Source of the DNA: Porphyromonadaceae bacterium
Lineage (GTDB): Bacteria > Bacteroidota > Bacteroidia > Bacteroidales > Paludibacteraceae
Direction: 5' to 3'
NCBI GenBank assembly: GCA_012523295.1
Contig: JAAYIT010000151.1
Location: 1-64,000, forward strand
DNA length: 64,000 nucleotides
In this document: one piece after another, positions 59,117 through 64,000 of the stretch
Numbering within the stretch: the stretch's first letter is position 1
Layout: every line of letters begins with the position of its first letter
Position numbers and translations under genes: made by a program
The notes under the pieces: model-generated
Told to the model about the DNA's origin: nothing
Seen by the model: only the letters and a program-made list of their open reading frames with translations
Database searches by the model: none

Positions 59117-60976
59117 TTATTCTCCATTCATCGAGATCAAAAACTCTTCGTTGTTTTCAGTTCTTTCCATCCGTTCTTTGAGAAACTCCATTGCTTCAAT
59201 TGAGTTCATATCCGACAAATAACGTCTAAGAATCCACATTCTGTTCAGCACATCGGAGTCCAAAAGCAAGTCGTCTCTTCGCGTACTTGAAGCCATAATG
59301 TCCACAGCGGGGAAAATTCGCTTATTAGACAGTCTTCGGTCGAGTTGAAGTTCCATGTTACCGGTACCTTTGAATTCCTCAAAGATTACTTCATCCATTT
59401 TCGAACCGGTGTCTATCAACGCGGTTGCAATGATGGTGAGACTGCCTCCGTTTTCAATATTACGTGCTGCCCCGAAGAAACGTTTTGGTTTGTGAAGCGC
59501 ATTCGCGTCCACACCACCTGAAAGTACCTTCCCGGAGGCCGGAGCTACCGTGTTGTAAGCTCGCGCCAATCGTGTGATGGAGTCGAGTAAAATCACCACA
59601 TCCTGTCCGCATTCCACCATCCGTTTTGCTTTTTCGTGTACCATGCTCGCCACTTTTACGTGTCTTTCGGCCGGTTCGTCGAAAGTAGATGAAATAACTT
59701 CGGCTTTTACGCTTCGAGCCATATCGGTAACTTCTTCCGGACGCTCGTCAATCAGCAATACAATCATGTAAACTTCCGGGTGATTTTCGGCTATCGCGTT
59801 AGCTATTTCTTTGAGTAATACAGTTTTACCTGTTTTCGGCTGAGCAACAATGAGTCCACGCTGACCTTTGCCAATCGGACAAAACAGATCAACCATTCGG
59901 GTAGAAAGTGTGTCATTTTTACCTGAGTTTAGTATGAATTTCTCATCCGGAAATAGTGGAGTTAAGTGCTCAAACGGAACTCTGTCTCGAACATACTCGG
60001 GAGTTCGACCGTTAATTTGCGAAACGCGGATAAGCGGAAAGTATTTTTCGCCTTCTTTTGGAGGGCGGATTGCACCTTTTACCGTATCTCCGGTTTTTAG
60101 TCCGAAAAGCTTAATTTGTGATTGCGAAACGTAAATGTCATCCGGAGAAGTGAGATAATTATAATCCGGTGAACGTAAAAATCCGTAACCATCAGCCAGA
60201 ATCTCAATCGTACCGATTCCTTCTAATACTTCTTCAAAATCATAGCCTTTCTCTTTCTCAACGTTCTGACGCGGTGTAAATTTGATTTTTCCGTGATTGT
60301 CGCTCGCTTGTTTTGGTTGTGCCTGAGATTGACTTGCTTGCTCTGTTAGAGGAGCTTCTTCTGCTTTTACTTCAGCTTCAGTAGTTGGGGTAATATCTAA
60401 TTCATCAGACTCAACAAATAATTCTTCAGCCGGTATTTCCACTTTTTTTGATTGTTTAGCCGGAGCAGTTTCTTTTTTTGGAGCAGCTTTTACTTCTGTG
60501 TTACTGTCATTTGAAGTAGCGACAAGTTCTGTTTTCTTTGTAGTTGTTTTTGTTCTGGTTGTAGCTCTGGTCTGTCTCTTGGTTTTTGCAGCCGGTTTTG
60601 CCGCTTCTGCTTTTTCAGTCGAAGCTGCTTTGGGGGCTTTTTCTTGTACAGTGCCGGCGGCTTCTTTTTTTGATTCGTTTTCCACTTTTGTCACTTCTTT
60701 TTTAGGAGGTTCTGTGTTCGGCTTTTGTAAAGCCTCTTTCTTTTGGGTTTCTGCTCTTTTTGGAACAATTTTCATTTTACGTTTACGGCTCTCTTCTTTG
60801 GCTTCCGCATTTGCTATTTTTTGTTTCGCATTTACATCTGCCTGTCTGTCTAAGATTGCGTACACAAGATTTTCTTTTTCGATGTTGTGTTCAACCCTTA
60901 AACCTAATTCTTTCGCGATGTCTTTTAATTCAGACATTTCTTTTGCATTAAGTTGCAAAATATTAAAATTTGTCAT
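59117..60976 (-). CDS. rho: Transcription termination factor Rho (with long K/A/E-rich N-terminal insertion)
   Basis: [136 protein letters not shown]. Confidence 0.97.
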   Translation of the reverse strand: MTNFNILQLNAKEMSELKDIAKELGLRVEHNIEKENLVYAILDRQADVNAKQKIANAEAKEESRKRKMKIVPKRAETQKKEALQKPNTEPPKKEVTKVENESKKEAAGTVQEKAPKAASTEKAEAAKPAAKTKRQTRATTRTKTTTKKTELVATSNDSNTEVKAAPKKETAPAKQSKKVEIPAEELFVESDELDITPTTEAEVKAEEAPLTEQASQSQAQPKQASDNHGKIKFTPRQNVEKEKGYDFEEVLEGIGTIEILADGYGFLRSPDYNYLTSPDDIYVSQSQIKLFGLKTGDTVKGAIRPPKEGEKYFPLIRVSQINGRTPEYVRDRVPFEHLTPLFPDEKFILNSGKNDTLSTRMVDLFCPIGKGQRGLIVAQPKTGKTVLLKEIANAIAENHPEVYMIVLLIDERPEEVTDMARSVKAEVISSTFDEPAERHVKVASMVHEKAKRMVECGQDVVILLDSITRLARAYNTVAPASGKVLSGGVDANALHKPKRFFGAARNIENGGSLTIIATALIDTGSKMDEVIFEEFKGTGNMELQLDRRLSNKRIFPAVDIMASSTRRDDLLLDSDVLNRMWILRRYLSDMNSIEAMEFLKERMERTENNEEFLISMNGE

Positions 60977-61178
60977 AAAATTTTTTGATAGTGATAACTA
61001 TATGAGGGAATACTTCCAGGATGTTGTGGAAGTTGTTGTTATAATGTGTAATTTGATTGTATATTTTGACTTCAATCGGACGATTGAAGGTGAAAACTAA
61101 CGTGTTGCAAAGGTACGAAATATTTTGGATTAACAAAAATATATGAGAATATAATGCGTATAAAAATTAGCGAGAGAG

Positions 61179-62507
61179 CTAAATTAACGTGATTTCAAGA
61201 ATATTTTTTGTCTCTTTTTTTACTCTGAAACGATTATCTAATCTATGCCCAACAACCCATAAAATCTTACTTTCGGAAATAATTAGCCAGGTTTCTTCTT
61301 TTTGATTTCGGGTGAATTTTTCATCTATAAAAAAATCACTTAATTTTTTGCTGTTTGTCATTCCAAATGGGAAAAATGAGTCTCCTTTTTTCCATTTTCT
61401 CAAAAAAAGCGGAAATGTAACCTCATCCGCGTCAATGTGGATTTTAGTCTTTATTTTGGAGGGAGTGAAGTGTTCTTCTTTCTCAAATATGCTGATGGTC
61501 AGATTAATAGGAAAAGAAATTCGGCTGTCAGTTTTTTCAATAATATATTCGAATGGGCTTTCTTCCTCGTTTTTATCAATGATAAGGAAATCACGGTCTT
61601 TCAGCAGTCTGTGTGAATCGGAATAAAAGCGCAGACCGGGCTGTTTGTCAAGGCTCAATGCTATAGAGTGAATCACCTCTGCATTAAATTGATACGGGTA
61701 AAGCAGCTCGTATAGTACGGTATGAAAATGAGGCTGTTTTTTTAATTTTTCGATTTCAATATATAGTTGTCCATTTTTTGTTTGTACTACCTCCTTTTTT
61801 ATCTCTTCTATTTTATCAGAATAAATCTTCCAAGCTCCTTTCAATCGCTTGATATTTCCTTCTAACGATTGATTAACAGAAGGGTTGAGAGATGCCATTT
61901 GAGGAAGGATAATATTCCGAATTTTATTGCGGTTATAATTGTTTTCAGCATTTGTTGAGTCTGTGACGTACTTCAAATCAAACTTCTGAGCATATTTCTC
62001 CACCTCCTCCCGATTGATACTAAGAAGCGGGCGAACAATATTTCCGTTTTTTGCATCAATTCCGGTTAAACCCTTTAATCCGGTTCCGCGGATTAAGTTC
62101 AGCAGCATCGTTTCTATGGAGTCATCGGATTGATGCGCCACCGCTATCGCCTTACAGTTCGTCTCTGCTGCTATTTTACGAAACCAAGAGTAACGAAGTT
62201 CACGCGCTGCCATCTCGATAGAGATTTTATTCGATTTGGCAAATCCAATCGTATCAAAATTGATTTTTTTGAAGATTAAATTGTATTCTTCAGCTAAATT
62301 TTTCACGAACATCTCATCCCGGTTTGACTCTTTTCCGCGTAGATGAAAATTACAATGCGCTACTATACATTTATACCCCAATTTCAGCAGAATATGTAAC
62401 ATCACAACTGAATCCGCGCCTCCGCTCACACCTGCCAATATCCGATCTTCAAAATCAAATAGTTGATTTTGTTCAATAAATTGTTGAACTTTTCGGAGCG
62501 TATTCAT
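61179..62507 (-). CDS. tilS: tRNA(Ile)-lysidine synthase
   Basis: ILAGVSGGADSVVMLHILLKLGYKCIVAHCNFHLRGKESNRDEMFV; AVAHQSDDSIETMLLNLIRGTGLKGLTGI; start chosen at MNTLRKV. Confidence 0.95.
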   Translation of the reverse strand: MNTLRKVQQFIEQNQLFDFEDRILAGVSGGADSVVMLHILLKLGYKCIVAHCNFHLRGKESNRDEMFVKNLAEEYNLIFKKINFDTIGFAKSNKISIEMAARELRYSWFRKIAAETNCKAIAVAHQSDDSIETMLLNLIRGTGLKGLTGIDAKNGNIVRPLLSINREEVEKYAQKFDLKYVTDSTNAENNYNRNKIRNIILPQMASLNPSVNQSLEGNIKRLKGAWKIYSDKIEEIKKEVVQTKNGQLYIEIEKLKKQPHFHTVLYELLYPYQFNAEVIHSIALSLDKQPGLRFYSDSHRLLKDRDFLIIDKNEEESPFEYIIEKTDSRISFPINLTISIFEKEEHFTPSKIKTKIHIDADEVTFPLFLRKWKKGDSFFPFGMTNSKKLSDFFIDEKFTRNQKEETWLIISESKILWVVGHRLDNRFRVKKETKNILEITLI

Positions 62508-62559
62508 CTGTTTTTCGTACTTTTGTAAGAGCACAAAGATAATTAAAGTTTTTTGGAAA

Positions 62560-63846
62560 ATGAACTACAACGAAACTATACAATACCTTTATAACCGCTT
62601 GCCTGTTTTTCACCAAGTAGGGGCAAAAGCGTACAAACCGGGGTTAGATAATTCAATTCGGCTGATGGAAAGTTTGGGAAATCCACACAACTCCTATAAA
62701 ACGATTCATATTGCGGGAACGAACGGAAAAGGTTCTACATCGCATTTTTTATCAGCTATTTTGCAGTCAGCCGGATATAAAGTCGGGCTTTACACTTCGC
62801 CTCATTTGGTTGATTTTAGAGAACGGATTCGTGTGAATGGCGAAAAGATATCAAAAGACTATGTAGTCAATTTTGTAAAGGAAAACGAATCTTTGTTTGA
62901 AGAAATTAAACCTTCTTTTTTTGAAGCTACAATGGCAATGGCATTTCAGTATTTTTCTGATAGTGAAGTAGATGTGGCAATTATTGAAGTGGGATTGGGA
63001 GGGAGATTAGACAGCACAAATATTATAAATCCAATACTTTCTGTGATTACAAATATCGGTTTGGATCATACAGAGTTTTTAGGAAAATCGCTTGATAAGA
63101 TTGCAGAAGAAAAAGCCGGGATTATTAAAGAAAGAGTTCCCGTGATAATCGGAGAAACTCAGAAGGAGACAAAAAAAGTGTTTCATAAAATAGCGAAAAG
63201 TAAAAATGCGCCAATCGTATTTGCTGATAAGGTGAATGAGGTTTCTGCCGTGATTTTTTCAACGGGAGAAATGATAGTGAAACATAAAAAATTAGGAGAT
63301 ATTCAAGTTGGTTTAGGCGGTGATTATCAGTTACATAATGTTGCTACTGTAATCACTGTTTTCGAAGAGTTAGAAAAATTGGGTTTTCATGTTTCTTTTG
63401 AAAATTTGAAAAAAGGGCTTAAAGATGTGGTTTCAATGACGGGTCTTCAAGGACGTTGGCAGATTGTGCAAGAAAACCCATCTGTCATTTTGGATACCGG
63501 ACATAACAAAGAGGGGATTCAGTATGTAGCGGAACAACTTAAACATATGAAATTCAATAATCTACACGTTGTTTTTGGAATGGTTGACGATAAGGATATC
63601 GAAGGTGTTTTAGGTCTTTTGCCTGAAAACGCTACATTCTATTTTACCGCTGCAGAAACCAAGCGAGCAGTTCCTCCCGAACAATTAAAAAACTTTGGTG
63701 AAAAATTCAAACTACGCGGAAATAGTTATAAGTCTGTTGAAGAAGCTGTAACTGAAGCGCTAAAGGTTGCAGGGGCTGAAGATGTTATCTATATCGGTGG
63801 AAGTAATTTTATAGTAGGAGAGGCGTTGCCATTATTCACAAATTGA
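62560..63846 (+). CDS. folC: Bifunctional folylpolyglutamate synthase/dihydrofolate synthase
   Basis: IHIAGTNGKGSTSHFLSAILQSAGYKVGLYTSPHLVDFRERIRVNG; IIEVGLGGRLDSTNII; VILDTGHNKEGI. Confidence 0.95.
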   Translation: MNYNETIQYLYNRLPVFHQVGAKAYKPGLDNSIRLMESLGNPHNSYKTIHIAGTNGKGSTSHFLSAILQSAGYKVGLYTSPHLVDFRERIRVNGEKISKDYVVNFVKENESLFEEIKPSFFEATMAMAFQYFSDSEVDVAIIEVGLGGRLDSTNIINPILSVITNIGLDHTEFLGKSLDKIAEEKAGIIKERVPVIIGETQKETKKVFHKIAKSKNAPIVFADKVNEVSAVIFSTGEMIVKHKKLGDIQVGLGGDYQLHNVATVITVFEELEKLGFHVSFENLKKGLKDVVSMTGLQGRWQIVQENPSVILDTGHNKEGIQYVAEQLKHMKFNNLHVVFGMVDDKDIEGVLGLLPENATFYFTAAETKRAVPPEQLKNFGEKFKLRGNSYKSVEEAVTEALKVAGAEDVIYIGGSNFIVGEALPLFTN

Positions 63847-63905
63847 TTATCCGCGTTTTATTCTAATAAAATTTGCGATAATGACAAACATAGCATCCAA
63901 CGGCT

Positions 63906-64000
63906 TCAAGAAGTTTCCTGACTTGTCCCCTTTGAAATTAGTGCGGTCATAAGTTGCTGTAAATCAATGCTTATTTGTTTTATTTTGCTAATTTTACCGC
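63906..64000 (-). CDS. Possible 3' end of a gene running off the window
   Basis: Open minus-strand frame ...GKISKIKQISIDLQQLMTALISKGTSQETS*; no family recognised. Confidence 0.25.
   Translation of the reverse strand, partial: GKISKIKQISIDLQQLMTALISKGTSQETS

Noticed and set aside
59117-60976. Rho N-terminal K/A/E-rich insertion as a novel domain
   Set aside because: Long charged insertions in Rho are common in Bacteroidetes; noted but not considered new.
60498-61100. 200-aa plus-strand ORF opposite rho
   Set aside because: Antisense of the K/A/E-rich Rho insertion; F/V/S-rich composition is the expected shadow of that bias.
1-64000. tRNA or rRNA genes
   Set aside because: I did not recognise any tRNA cloverleaf or rRNA segment by eye; tRNAscan-SE/barrnap would be needed to exclude them.

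Overview
This 64 kb window looks like a Bacteroidetes (probably Bacteroidales) chromosome. The evidence is TAnnTTTG-type promoters, TonB/DUF5689 and BACON lipoproteins, type IX secretion (T9SS) C-terminal domains, PFOR and an N-terminally extended Rho. Housekeeping genes recognised are mutS2, mazG, nifJ/PFOR, murA, rho, tilS and folC. They surround a roughly 19-43 kb accessory island of very large secreted proteins: a BspA-like LRR protein, a PPC-like repeat protein, a beta-helix/dockerin/cohesin-like protein, a multi-cohesin-like protein, and a broken C10-peptidase/LRR/HExxH protein. Strongest observations: (1) A ~95-nt conserved leader occurs three times, directly upstream of mazG, a 1548-aa secreted protein and a TonB-dependent receptor. 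It has a conserved long-range stem, a variable inner hairpin, and a CATACG/CGTATG inverted repeat that includes each start codon, which suggests a cis-regulatory RNA switch. (2) Adjacent dockerin-bearing and cohesin-like-bearing secreted genes lie between ~74-bp inverted repeats. (3) A family of G/C-run palindromes occurs in intergenic regions, at stop codons, and in-frame inside mutS2. A DUF559 nuclease gene with imperfect terminal inverted repeats is embedded in the same kind of sequence. (4) An Erm(F)-like 23S rRNA methyltransferase gene is present. (5) A SatD/DUF3307 pair has tandem palindromic operator-like sites upstream. All calls come from reading the sequence and recalling protein families. 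No database search, folding or alignment software was run.
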